This document shows positions 9,466 to 18,300 of a stretch of DNA of 64,000 nucleotides, piece by piece; position 1 is the stretch's first letter, and each line of letters starts with the position of its first letter. The position numbers and the translations under genes were made by a program. The stretch covers positions 1 to 64,000 of the forward strand of contig JAEWMQ010000036.1 in NCBI GenBank assembly GCA_023393125.1, written 5' to 3'. This stretch comes from Bacillota bacterium. Lineage in GTDB: Bacteria; Bacillota; Clostridia; Lachnospirales; Cellulosilyticaceae. The notes beneath the pieces were generated by a model. It was not told the DNA's origin, did no database searches, and saw nothing but the letters and a program-made list of their open reading frames with translations.

Positions 9466-10725
9466 TTATTGAGCTAAGATAGTTGTATTACAAGCATCTA
9501 ATTCAGTTTGAACGTCTGCACCGTCCCAAATATTAGCACTTGCTGCTTTCATAGCATCCCAGAATGCATTCATTTGTGGTAGAGATGGCATTGGGAAAGC
9601 GTAGTCTAATTGTTTTAAGAAACCTTCGATATATGGACTATCTACTTCAACATTGATTGCTGGTAATGCCCCTGTAAGTTCAAAACGTAATTTTTGCATT
9701 TCTTCTGACATTAAAAATTGTGAGAATAAATTAGCTTCTACTGGATGTTCACTATAAGCTGATACGAACATCGCTCTTGTCCCTGAGAAAGAAGCTGATG
9801 GTGTATCATTGCCTGGTAAGCTAGGAAGTGCTGATACTCCAAAGTTAACTCCTGCACTTTCAAAAGTAGCCACGTTCCATAAACCAGTAATATAAAGTGC
9901 TACATTACCACTACTAAATGCTGCATCACAAGCTGCTGTTGTAAGGTCAGCTGAAGGAACGTCTAATGCACTTCTAAGGCTTTGGAAGAATTTCATTCCT
10001 TCTACTGAAGCTGCTGAGTTAATATTTGAATTGGTTGTATCTGTTCCATCTGGTCCAAACATACGGTTATCTTGGCTTGTTGTAAAGATAATTGTATAGT
10101 AACCATTTTGTACGTCCATCATGAAACCATATTGATTATTATGTTCTGCGTTGAATTTTTCACTAAATGCTTTTAAATCTTCCCATGTAGCTGGTACTTC
10201 TTCTTCAGCAATAAGATCTTTATTGTAGAATAAAGCATAAGTCTCTGCTGATACTGGGTAACCATACATAGTACCGTCATATGTAAGTGCTGATGTAGAA
10301 GCGCCTAATGCAGTTTTTGTAACTTCTTCAAGATTTTCTGTAGGAAGTACATGACCACCTGCTACTAATTCCCCTAATTTATCATGTGGTGCTGCAAATA
10401 CATCTGGACCTACCCCTGCTGGACCATCTAATGCGATTTGTGTTGTTGTATCACCTAATTCCACATTCACAAATTCAACTGTGATATTAGGATATTTTTC
10501 TGTAAAAGCTGCTCCTGCTTGTTTAATAAATTCATCAGGACCCGCTGTCGATTCCCATACTGTTAAAGTAACTGGATCTGTGGAAACTGCTGGTGCTTCT
10601 GAACTTGCTGCTGGTGATGCTGCTGGTGAAGCTGCTGCCTCACTACCACCATTACTACTACATCCTACTCCCATTGTACCTGCCACACATACTGCTGTTG
10701 CTAATGCTAATTTTTTAAGTTTCAT
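9466..10725 (-). CDS. ganS: Galacto-oligosaccharide-binding lipoprotein (extracellular solute-binding protein family 1)
   Basis: 419 residues with a lipoprotein signal ending at GVGC-SSN, an Ala/Ser/Pro linker, then a family 1 solute-binding fold (VTLTVWESTAGPDEF, GPDVFAAPHDKL). Anchored outside the cell, it hands oligosaccharides to the GanP/GanQ permeases. It directly follows the LacI regulator gene (22-base gap) and has an AGGAGG ribosome binding site. The position before GanP/GanQ-type permeases and a GH35 enzyme supports galacto-oligosaccharides as ligand; that ligand is inferred from gene context only. Confidence 0.87.
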   Translation of the reverse strand: MKLKKLALATAVCVAGTMGVGCSSNGGSEAAASPAASPAASSEAPAVSTDPVTLTVWESTAGPDEFIKQAGAAFTEKYPNITVEFVNVELGDTTTQIALDGPAGVGPDVFAAPHDKLGELVAGGHVLPTENLEEVTKTALGASTSALTYDGTMYGYPVSAETYALFYNKDLIAEEEVPATWEDLKAFSEKFNAEHNNQYGFMMDVQNGYYTIIFTTSQDNRMFGPDGTDTTNSNINSAASVEGMKFFQSLRSALDVPSADLTTAACDAAFSSGNVALYITGLWNVATFESAGVNFGVSALPSLPGNDTPSASFSGTRAMFVSAYSEHPVEANLFSQFLMSEEMQKLRFELTGALPAINVEVDSPYIEGFLKQLDYAFPMPSLPQMNAFWDAMKAASANIWDGADVQTELDACNTTILAQ

Positions 10726-10747
10726 ATAAAATACCTCCTTGTAAATT

Positions 10748-11767
10748 TTACATAGTTGATTTTTTTAAAACTATTTCATAATCCAATAAGGTTTTATGAG
10801 CTATCTCTTTACCTTCAATGAAGTTAACTAAATCCTTGCCTGCTTCAACACCTAAGGTTTTAATATCAATTCTTAATGAGGTAATCGGGGGATTATAATT
10901 GCCTAGGTAAGCACTGTCATAAAAGGATGCAACCTTTATATCCTTTGGAACACTGTACCCAGTCTCATTAAGCCTAGTAAGTACCCTGCTGCAAATAATA
11001 TCATCGCTACATACAATGCAATCTACTTTCTTACTCATAATGGTATCTACTGCCCTATCAATAAGAACATTGTTAATCATATCTGTATAAATAAGTGTTT
11101 CATTAACAGATACGCTATTATCCTTAAAAGCTTTGAGGAAACCTTTATATCGACTTGCATTAACCATATGACTCTGATTTCCAGCTAATAAAGCCATCGT
11201 ACTATATCCAGATTTAATTAAAATAGATGTTAGTTCACAGCACCCATCGATATGGTTATTGTCAATTTGTATAACTTCATCATCTTCACTAGAGCCTATG
11301 ACTACAAAGGGAAGCTGTGTTTGCTTTAAATACTTAATAGCCTCATCATTTACTACTGGTCTTGTTAAAACTACTCCATCTACCTTATTATTTTTTATTA
11401 ATCTTTTTAATAAACTAATATCATTTTCTGTTGCCGTTGTAACGACTACATCATAATCAAAACTTGCTGCTACATCACAAATACCCATTAAGCAGCTTTG
11501 AAAGAAAGGAATTTCTGTTAGATTTGTATCTGCAGGAAGTACTACTCCAATATTAAAAGTCTTTGACTGTGCTAAGCTTTTTGCAATTAGATTAGGCCTA
11601 TAGTCATGTTCATGAATATACTGTAGAACTCGATTTCTAGTAGCTTCACTCAGTCTTCCCTTTCCTGATATAGCTCTGGAAACAGTTGTTTTAGATACTC
11701 CTAAACTTCTAGCAATATCGCTAATAGTAAGATTTTTAGATACCTCCTTTATATTCACATCTTCCAC
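10748..11767 (-). CDS. ganR: LacI-family transcriptional regulator of the galactan operon
   Basis: 339 residues. The N-terminal helix-turn-helix is canonical (LTISDIARSLGVSKTTVSRA) with the hinge segment RPNLIAKSLAQSKT, followed by a periplasmic-binding-protein-like effector domain (IGVVLP to the C terminus). The frame opens at GTG 11767, seven bases after an AGGGAAG; no ATG lies near the HTH, so a GTG start is accepted. First gene of the galactan operon, so it probably autoregulates. A palindrome CAACCGGTTG lies 23 bases upstream of the start. The effector is probably galactose or a galacto-oligosaccharide, inferred from its neighbours. Confidence 0.87.
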   Translation of the reverse strand: MEDVNIKEVSKNLTISDIARSLGVSKTTVSRAISGKGRLSEATRNRVLQYIHEHDYRPNLIAKSLAQSKTFNIGVVLPADTNLTEIPFFQSCLMGICDVAASFDYDVVVTTATENDISLLKRLIKNNKVDGVVLTRPVVNDEAIKYLKQTQLPFVVIGSSEDDEVIQIDNNHIDGCCELTSILIKSGYSTMALLAGNQSHMVNASRYKGFLKAFKDNSVSVNETLIYTDMINNVLIDRAVDTIMSKKVDCIVCSDDIICSRVLTRLNETGYSVPKDIKVASFYDSAYLGNYNPPITSLRIDIKTLGVEAGKDLVNFIEGKEIAHKTLLDYEIVLKKSTM

Positions 11768-11789
11768 AAATTCACTTCCCTTCTTTGAG

Positions 11790-11799
11790 CAACCGGTTG
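11790..11799. promoter_or_regulatory. Candidate LacI-family operator O1
   Basis: Perfect 10-bp palindrome CAACCGGTTG with the central CG typical of LacI-family operators. It lies about 5-14 bases downstream of the start point predicted from the minus-strand promoter, where a bound repressor would block transcription of the ganR operon. Confidence 0.6.
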
Positions 11800-11810
11800 T
11801 TTATATATTC

Positions 11811-11839
11811 AGACTATCATCAATTTTTTTCATTGTCAA
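11811..11839 (-). promoter_or_regulatory. Candidate sigma-A promoter of the ganR operon
   Basis: Read on the minus strand, TTGACA (11839-11834) is a perfect -35 box; after a 17-base spacer TAGTCT (11816-11811) is a weak -10 box. Transcription would start near 11804. The weak -10 makes this tentative. Confidence 0.45.
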
Positions 11840-11894
11840 TGTATATTTTATATACTCAAACGTTATTTTTTAGTAGATTTTTTAACATTTTTCA

Positions 11895-11904
11895 CAACAT
11901 GTTG
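11895..11904. promoter_or_regulatory. Candidate second operator O2
   Basis: Perfect palindrome CAACATGTTG with the same CAAC/GTTG half-sites as O1, centred 105 bp away, about ten helical turns. The divergent gap 11768-12217 is otherwise very AT-rich and holds no credible gene; a nearby GTTGC(N8)GCAAC at 11915-11932 may be a further site. Confidence 0.35.
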
Positions 11905-12217
11905 ATTTTACTTTGTTGCAACATTGCGCAACTGATTATTATTTTTTAAATTTTTTATTAGATTTAATTTTAACAAACTCCTCATCTATTAATAGGCTTA
12001 TTTTTCTATCCAATGGAATAAAACTGCATCATTTTCATACTTATTTTATGCAAATTATAACAATTATCAATATTTTCTTGACTTTTTATGTTCATTTTTA
12101 TATTATAATACTTTTTTTGCTACATTTTATACAAACATCTTTTGTAGTGTCTCGTTTTTTTATATAATATTTTTAGTTTCAAATTTATTTTTATATTTCT
12201 TATAAAGGAGCCCAAAA

Positions 12218-14173
12218 ATGTTAAAGTATTTAAAAAGGATTCTTAACTATTCTCTATCTGTTTTTGTAGCTATTAGTGCCATGGTCATTTCTCCCTCTTC
12301 ACTTCTAGCTGCTTCTAGCATTACCCTTACAAGTAGCGGTGCCTGGTTTGAGTCAGCTTTTGCTGAATGGGAACAGTATAATGGTGCTTCTAGCTACAAC
12401 GTATACTACAAGTCTGCTTCTAATGATTATACTAAGGTAGACAGCGAACTTATTAGAGGTACCCGCGTTGATATTCCAGGTCTTAAAGGTGATACGAATT
12501 ACACTATTAAAGTAGTTCCTGTTGTATCTGGCTCTGAGGTTACTTCTGCAACCACGCAATTTAGCGTCACACCAGCAGCTTATGATCGTTCTGGTTATGC
12601 CTTCTTTAATGGCACAACTACTGGTGGTTATAACGAGGATGGTACTGTTAAAGAAAATGCCAACATTGTTTATGTAACAGATGCCACAAAAGATTCTGTG
12701 CAACTTAACGGCTATACAGGTATTGCTAATATCCTTTCAGAATCTGCAAGAAAAAATGATAAAACCCCTTTAATCGTTCGTTTCATTGGTACAATTAATG
12801 TGCCAAAAGGGGCTACAAGCTATCCTGATAACATGGTAACCGTTAAAGCTGCTGAAAATGTAACACTTGAAGGTATTGGTCCTGATGCTAATATTTCCAA
12901 GTGGGGATTTCGCTTCCAACGAAGTAGTAATATTGAAGTAAGAAATCTTGATTTCTACTGGTATCCAGAAGATGCTATGGGCTTCGAATCAAACTGTTCT
13001 AGAGTTTGGGTACATAACAATACGATTAGAACTGGTCACCAAGATAACCCTTCTGAAGCAGATAAAGCTCATGGTGATGGTGGTACAGACTTTAAGTATA
13101 CCGATTACGTAACAGTGTCTTACAATCATTATGATAGTTGCGCAAAAACTTCTTTATGTGGTTTAAAAGAAAATGCAACTTATCGTCTTACTTTCCATCA
13201 CAACTTCTTTGATGGAACTGGTTCAAGAACACCACGTGTACGTTACTTCGATATTCATGTTTACAACAACTATTACAAAGGGGTATCTACCTACGGTATT
13301 GGCGCTTCTGTTAACTCTAATATTTTCTCTGAAAATAACTATTTTGAAGACACAGAAAAACCAATGGTTATTTCTATGCAAGGTAATGGCGGCACTATTT
13401 TCTCTAGTGAAAATGGTGGTACAATCAAAGCTTATGGCAACAAATTAGTTAACTGCACTAAATATACACCTGGTACAGATTACTACGAAGCTACCTCTAG
13501 AGATCAAGTCATTCAATTCTCTGCTAACAAAGGTGGCTCAACTTATAACAACTTCGATACTAATTCAAGCAAATTCTATACCAATGATTATGTTCTTCAC
13601 TCTGCTGACACGGCTAAGGAAATGGTTATAAAATATGCTGGAAGAATGAACGGTAGTGTATCTGATTCTGTTATCGATCCTGGTACAGGCGATAATGGCG
13701 GTGGGACTGACAACGGTGGCACTGATAATGGCGGTACTGACAATGGTGGCACTGATAATGGTGATACTGACAATGGTGATACTGACAATGGTGGCAACAA
13801 TCCTAGCGACTCTTCAGATTGTGTAGCTTTAGGTACTTACGAACTTAACAAATCCACTGTTCCAGCAACAGAATGTACTGTTAACAACATTACTTTTAAT
13901 GTAAGAAGTGTCGAGTCTACTGGCGTTAAATTAAGAAGTAACAATACTATTACTTTTAAAGTGGCAGATTCTTGTACACTTAAAGTGGAAGCATCTGGTA
14001 AAGGCATTATTGTTTCTTCTAACGATGGTCAAATCAATTACAACGGCTCCACTTCAAACTCAGTCACAGCCGATCCAGGCTCAATTACTTTATCTCTTAC
14101 AGCTGGTACTTATACAATTACAGGTGCTGAGACAGGTAGTAACACTTTAATTACTAGCCTTACTTTTAATTAA
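12218..14173 (+). CDS. Secreted PL1 pectate lyase with N-terminal Fn3-like and C-terminal binding module
   Basis: 651 residues. A signal peptide ends near SSLLAASS, followed by a fibronectin-III-like domain (about 32-120), then a PL1 parallel beta-helix (about 125-480). Seen in the helix: WVHNNTIRTGHQDN, the Ca-site region AHGDGGTDFKY, and RTPRVRYFDIHVYNNYYKG with the catalytic Arg. An Asp/Asn/Gly/Thr repeat linker leads to a C-terminal beta-sandwich of about 110 residues, probably carbohydrate binding. PL1 enzymes cleave polygalacturonate by beta-elimination outside the cell. An AAAGGAG lies nine bases before the ATG. The gene is transcribed divergently from the galactan regulator and ends at a bidirectional terminator shared with aroE. 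Family is certain; the binding-module family is not identified. Confidence 0.92.
   Translation: MLKYLKRILNYSLSVFVAISAMVISPSSLLAASSITLTSSGAWFESAFAEWEQYNGASSYNVYYKSASNDYTKVDSELIRGTRVDIPGLKGDTNYTIKVVPVVSGSEVTSATTQFSVTPAAYDRSGYAFFNGTTTGGYNEDGTVKENANIVYVTDATKDSVQLNGYTGIANILSESARKNDKTPLIVRFIGTINVPKGATSYPDNMVTVKAAENVTLEGIGPDANISKWGFRFQRSSNIEVRNLDFYWYPEDAMGFESNCSRVWVHNNTIRTGHQDNPSEADKAHGDGGTDFKYTDYVTVSYNHYDSCAKTSLCGLKENATYRLTFHHNFFDGTGSRTPRVRYFDIHVYNNYYKGVSTYGIGASVNSNIFSENNYFEDTEKPMVISMQGNGGTIFSSENGGTIKAYGNKLVNCTKYTPGTDYYEATSRDQVIQFSANKGGSTYNNFDTNSSKFYTNDYVLHSADTAKEMVIKYAGRMNGSVSDSVIDPGTGDNGGGTDNGGTDNGGTDNGGTDNGDTDNGDTDNGGNNPSDSSDCVALGTYELNKSTVPATECTVNNITFNVRSVESTGVKLRSNNTITFKVADSCTLKVEASGKGIIVSSNDGQINYNGSTSNSVTADPGSITLSLTAGTYTITGAETGSNTLITSLTFN
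13687..13797 (+). repeat. In-frame linker repeat of the PL1 pectate lyase
   Basis: About seven tandem 15-base units coding for GTDNG/DTDNG. It is a flexible linker and a likely site of replication slippage. Confidence 0.8.
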
Positions 14174-14183
14174 AACTAAAAAC

Positions 14184-14220
14184 AAAAAGTAGAGACTTTT
14201 ACCTAGTCTCTACTTTTTTT
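14184..14220. terminator. Bidirectional terminator between the PL1 gene and aroE
   Basis: AAAAAGTAGAGAC pairs with GTCTCTACTTTTT around a 9-base loop, giving a U-run in both directions. It serves the plus-strand lyase and the minus-strand aroE, whose 3' ends face each other. Confidence 0.85.
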
Positions 14221-14241
14221 ATAAACTATTTTCTTGTTATG

Positions 14242-15108
14242 CTACTTAGTAATGATACCTTGTTCTACTAATAATGCTAATATCTCCTCATATGCGGCAA
14301 CTTCTTTGTCTGTCCAAAGATAAAAGCTATGAACAGCTTGGTTGATGAGCATACCTATCCCATGTACCACCTGTAACCCATTAGCCTTTGCCCATAAAAG
14401 CAATTTCGTATCATGTGGTGTATAAACAATATCACACACCACTAACCCCTTAGGAGGCTGAATCGCCTCATCTATTGGGCATAGTTCCTTTTGCTTACTC
14501 ATTCCTAGAGGCGTTGTATTAATCAAAAAGTCCACACCTTGTAAATCAGCCTCTGTTACATTTAATGGGCTAGTTTGAATAGTAACTTCCTTAAAACGCT
14601 CTTTGATTTGTGCACCTAGCTCCTGTGCTTTTGCTAGCGTATTATTGCAAATAATAAGCTTATCTACACCAGCTGCTGCTAATTCTACTGTAATCGCTCG
14701 ACTAGCACCACCTGCGCCTAATACCATAGCTGTTTTCCCTTTTAAGATGTGTCCTGCTTCTAAAACAGATTTTACAAACCCCACGCCATCTGTATTATAA
14801 CCAATCAGCTTACCATTCTCATTTTTAATTGTATTTACTGCTCCTATAAGAGCTGCGTTGGGATCAATTTCATCTAGATAATCCATTACTTTTATTTTAT
14901 AGGGAATCGTCACATTGCTTCCCATTATACCTAGAGCTCTAATTCCCTTTACCGCATTTTCCACTTCATCTTCTTTAACATCAAAGCATACATAACGCAT
15001 ATCTAACTCGCACTGCTTTGCTAGGTAGTTGTGTATATAGGGTGAAAAGCTATGATTTACTGGGTGGCCTAATAGGCAAGCTAATTGAGTCGTTCCACTT
15101 ATCTTCAT
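14242..15108 (-). CDS. aroE: Shikimate dehydrogenase (NADP+)
   Basis: 288 residues, the normal length of the AroE family. It reduces 3-dehydroshikimate to shikimate in the aromatic amino acid pathway. Substrate-binding motif GHPVNHSFSPYIHN, catalytic Lys in NVTIPYK, catalytic Asp in GYNTDG, nucleotide-binding GAGGASRA and the C-terminal GIGMLINQA are all present. It stands alone between two pectinase genes facing other transcripts, so it is probably monocistronic. Nothing in the sequence connects it functionally to the pectinases. Confidence 0.95.
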   Translation of the reverse strand: MKISGTTQLACLLGHPVNHSFSPYIHNYLAKQCELDMRYVCFDVKEDEVENAVKGIRALGIMGSNVTIPYKIKVMDYLDEIDPNAALIGAVNTIKNENGKLIGYNTDGVGFVKSVLEAGHILKGKTAMVLGAGGASRAITVELAAAGVDKLIICNNTLAKAQELGAQIKERFKEVTIQTSPLNVTEADLQGVDFLINTTPLGMSKQKELCPIDEAIQPPKGLVVCDIVYTPHDTKLLLWAKANGLQVVHGIGMLINQAVHSFYLWTDKEVAAYEEILALLVEQGIITK

Positions 15109-15245
15109 TTTTATCTCCTTGTGTCAGCATTATTTTTATTTACATGCGCTTATTTTTTAAATATTAAAATTATAACAGTTTGATTAAAAAGAGTAAACCT
15201 TTAGCTTCAACTTTCACATGTTTATTGATTAACATATGCCATAAA

Positions 15246-15295
15246 CAAAGCCATGCATAAACTAGATTTTATCCTTCTAGTTATGCATGGCTTTG
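15246..15295 (-). terminator. Terminator after the PL9-CE8 gene
   Basis: CAAAGCCATGCATAAACTAG pairs with CTAGTTATGCATGGCTTTG over about 19 bp with one bulge, about 14 bases after the stop codon. The U-run is short (TTTGTTTA), so termination is likely but not textbook. The rest of 15109-15308 shows nothing else. Confidence 0.6.
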
Positions 15296-15308
15296 AGGTT
15301 TATACAAA

Positions 15309-18300
15309 TTATTTAACGATTTCTACTGCCTTAGTAGATGGTACCCATAACACATTAGCTCCTAATGTCTCTGCCACCCATCTAGCTGAAATATAAGTTC
15401 TACCTTCTTTTATGAATGGTGTTACATTATAAGCTTCTAATTCTTCTCCTACTTTAAATGAAATGGTTTGTTCATTAAGTGTAAGTGTCACATAACCTTT
15501 CTTGAAGCCTACTTTTGCACCTAAACTCTCTGCAATAAAGCGTACTGGAAGCATCACTCTACCATCTACTACCTCTGGTGCTACATCATTCACTACTGTT
15601 TTTCCATTAACCGAAGCTGATTTATCACCAATACTTAAAGCAAGTTTTGCTAATGCTTCTGCTTCAACAAGACCATAAATACCTGGCTCATCTGTTAAGA
15701 ATTTAAACTCACCTGTCTTAGCATCATAAGTTCCACCAATTTTAACTGCTTTAAGAGTGCCACCTTCTTGTTCTTGGTATCTTACTGCTGTTAACTTGCT
15801 TGCATCCTTTATGGTTTGTTTTGATAGATTGAATACAATTTGAATTGGCTCATTAAAACGTGATACTTTTTCTTTGTTCGCCATTTCTAACGCTAATGTT
15901 AAGTCTTTATCATTAACTGCTTTTAACTGAGCATTTTCTTTAAGTGCTGCTAAAATCTTATTAGCTACAGCAGTTTCTGGTGCTGTTGCTTTAATTTGAA
16001 CTGCTGCTTTGTCTTGTTCTTTTAAGGTTTCTACTGGGAACACTATTTGAATCAGATCATTAACCTTGATGTTTAAGTCTTTATTATTGTCAATAAGTAT
16101 TTGAAGACTTTCTTTTACAAGCTCTACAACATTATTTTTATCAAGGCTTACAACTGGTAATTTACCTGCTGCTAAATCAGCCTTAATTTGATCTAAAATA
16201 GTTTTGATAGGTGTTGTAGTAGTGCTACCACCACTTCCACCACTACTAGAACCATTGTCACCGCCTGAACCGTTGTCTCCGCCTGATCCGTTGTCTCCTC
16301 CTGACCCGTTGTCTCCGCCTGACCCGTTGTCTCCTCCTGACCCGTTGTCTCCGCCTGATCCGTTGTCTCCTCCTGAATTGGTCTTAATAATTTCTTCTAC
16401 AGTAAGCATATCAACAAGTGGGCAACCAGTCTTACCAAAGTTTTCAAAAGCAACTGTTCCTGCTAATGGCGCTTCATCCTTATAAGTAAGTGTTACTGCT
16501 GTTTCATCAGTTCCTTCAAAGTAAACTCTTGAAGTAATTTCACCAAATTTATTAGTCATCTCCACTCTAAAGAATGGATTTTCTTCTCCAGCATTTTGTT
16601 TTAACTTGTTAGCGAAAGTGGTGTTATCTGATGCTAATACAGTTTCTACACCATTAATTACTTTATAAAGTGTTATCACTGCTGAACTTGTATTGCTTCC
16701 TCTTGTAATTCTTGTTTTATAACCTGTATTAGTTTGTGGGTTGTAACAAATATACATATCCCAATAAGAAGCCGCTGAGAAGCCTGTTGCAGCTGGGCTA
16801 AATCTTACTCTTGCATTAGCTACATAGTTAGTCCATGTCTCTTTTGAATTGTATACTAAAATAGATGCATCATTTTGATATTCAATATTAGCGGCAACTG
16901 TAGCATTACCATTGTAATCTGCATTGTCAGTTGTTTTACCACTTGTATCAACTACCTTCCATGCCATTTTTCCTGTAGTTCCTTTTTCTCCACTATGAAG
17001 TAATGTTAAACCTGAACGGTCTGTAATACCTCCTTTGGCTACATTAGTTCCAATCCACCCTTTCTCTGATGCTTCTGTAATTTGAGTTACATCTTGATAA
17101 TTGTCTAAGAAGCTAGTAAATGGTTCTCTTACATATAATTCTGGCACTTCATACGCTGGCTTACTTATAACTGCTGAAGCTTCTGATTTAACAACAGCTC
17201 CAAAGTCTCCATAAGTTGTTGTGGTTTCTGGAATGACAGCAAATTTAATTTGGTAACCGATATCTCCTGAAGTTACTTTGTACTCTCTATCAAAGACTTC
17301 GCTACCTTCTTGAACGAGTATTTCATCTCCTGTTTTAGGATCTACTACATACCACTGTACTTTAGCTTTATCCTTAGCATTATCTGCTTCTAACTCATAG
17401 CTATAAATACCTTTTAATGTATCCCCTGGTAAAATAGTTTCTTTTGCTTCAATTCTTATTTCTTTAACTGTAGGTACAGCGGTTCTTGCTACTAATACTT
17501 TTACATGAGCACTTACCTGACAGTTATTATCAGCTGTAGTTGCTGTAATCTTGGCATCACCCTCGCCAACTGCAGTTACATTGCCATTAGCATCTACTGT
17601 AGCTACTGACTCATTTGATGAACGCCATGTATAAGCTTTAATACTCGCTTGAACTGGTAATACCGTAGCTTTTAATGTAACTTTCTCACCTTGTGGTAAC
17701 TCTACTTTATACTGATCTAGGGTAGTATCTGCCACTTCTACACTAGTTATAGCTTCACCTTTAGATGGATTCCATCCATCACTACCCCAAAGTACATTTA
17801 CTGTATTGTAGGCTGCTGCTTGATCTGCTTTTAGAATTCTTACCCAATCTAATCTAGAAGATAAGTCAATTGGATTACCCTGTAAATCCATAGAATTGAA
17901 TTCCATGTATCTTACTTTATTAGTTACTGTATTAGTATCCCATGCACTCCATCCTGTAGCTGCAATAGCAGGGTCCATCTTAGAATTATTAAATACTGTT
18001 TGTGAACCAAAATAAGGATAAGTATGGTCACCTTGCCATGGTCTACCTAAGTCAATATTTTTAACTGGCTTACCTTTTTCATCTAATTTAAATTTACCTG
18101 TAGCTGGATCTATATACTGCCTATAAGCTTCATCAATGGTTAGAGTACAATTATTAAAGACATAACCTAATGATTCTAAGTTAGTATTAGCTGCTGTATA
18201 GTGGCCTCCATTGGTATAATAAGCCATACGAAGTTCACAGTTATCAAATACAGCTGTGCTATCACCAAAGATAAAGTCTACTGTTCCTTCTATATAACAA

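Noticed and set aside
9461..9470. Palindrome TAAGCGCTTA at the end of ganS, considered as a catabolite-control site
   Set aside because: It covers the stop codon, lacks the flanking TG…CA of a cre site and is far from a promoter.
12078..12109. TTGACT and TATAAT upstream of the PL1 gene as a promoter
   Set aside because: The spacer is 20 bases, and the surrounding DNA is so AT-rich that a -10 match by chance is likely.
11913..12167. 84-codon frame upstream of the PL1 gene
   Set aside because: Low-complexity Phe/Leu/Ile-rich translation of AT-rich promoter DNA, no ribosome binding site and no recognisable domain.
16204..16485. Pro/Ser/Leu-rich plus-strand frame opposite the giant pectinase
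   Set aside because: Antisense shadow of the (GGDNGS)n linker repeat. The same applies to 13597-13800 opposite the PL1 linker.
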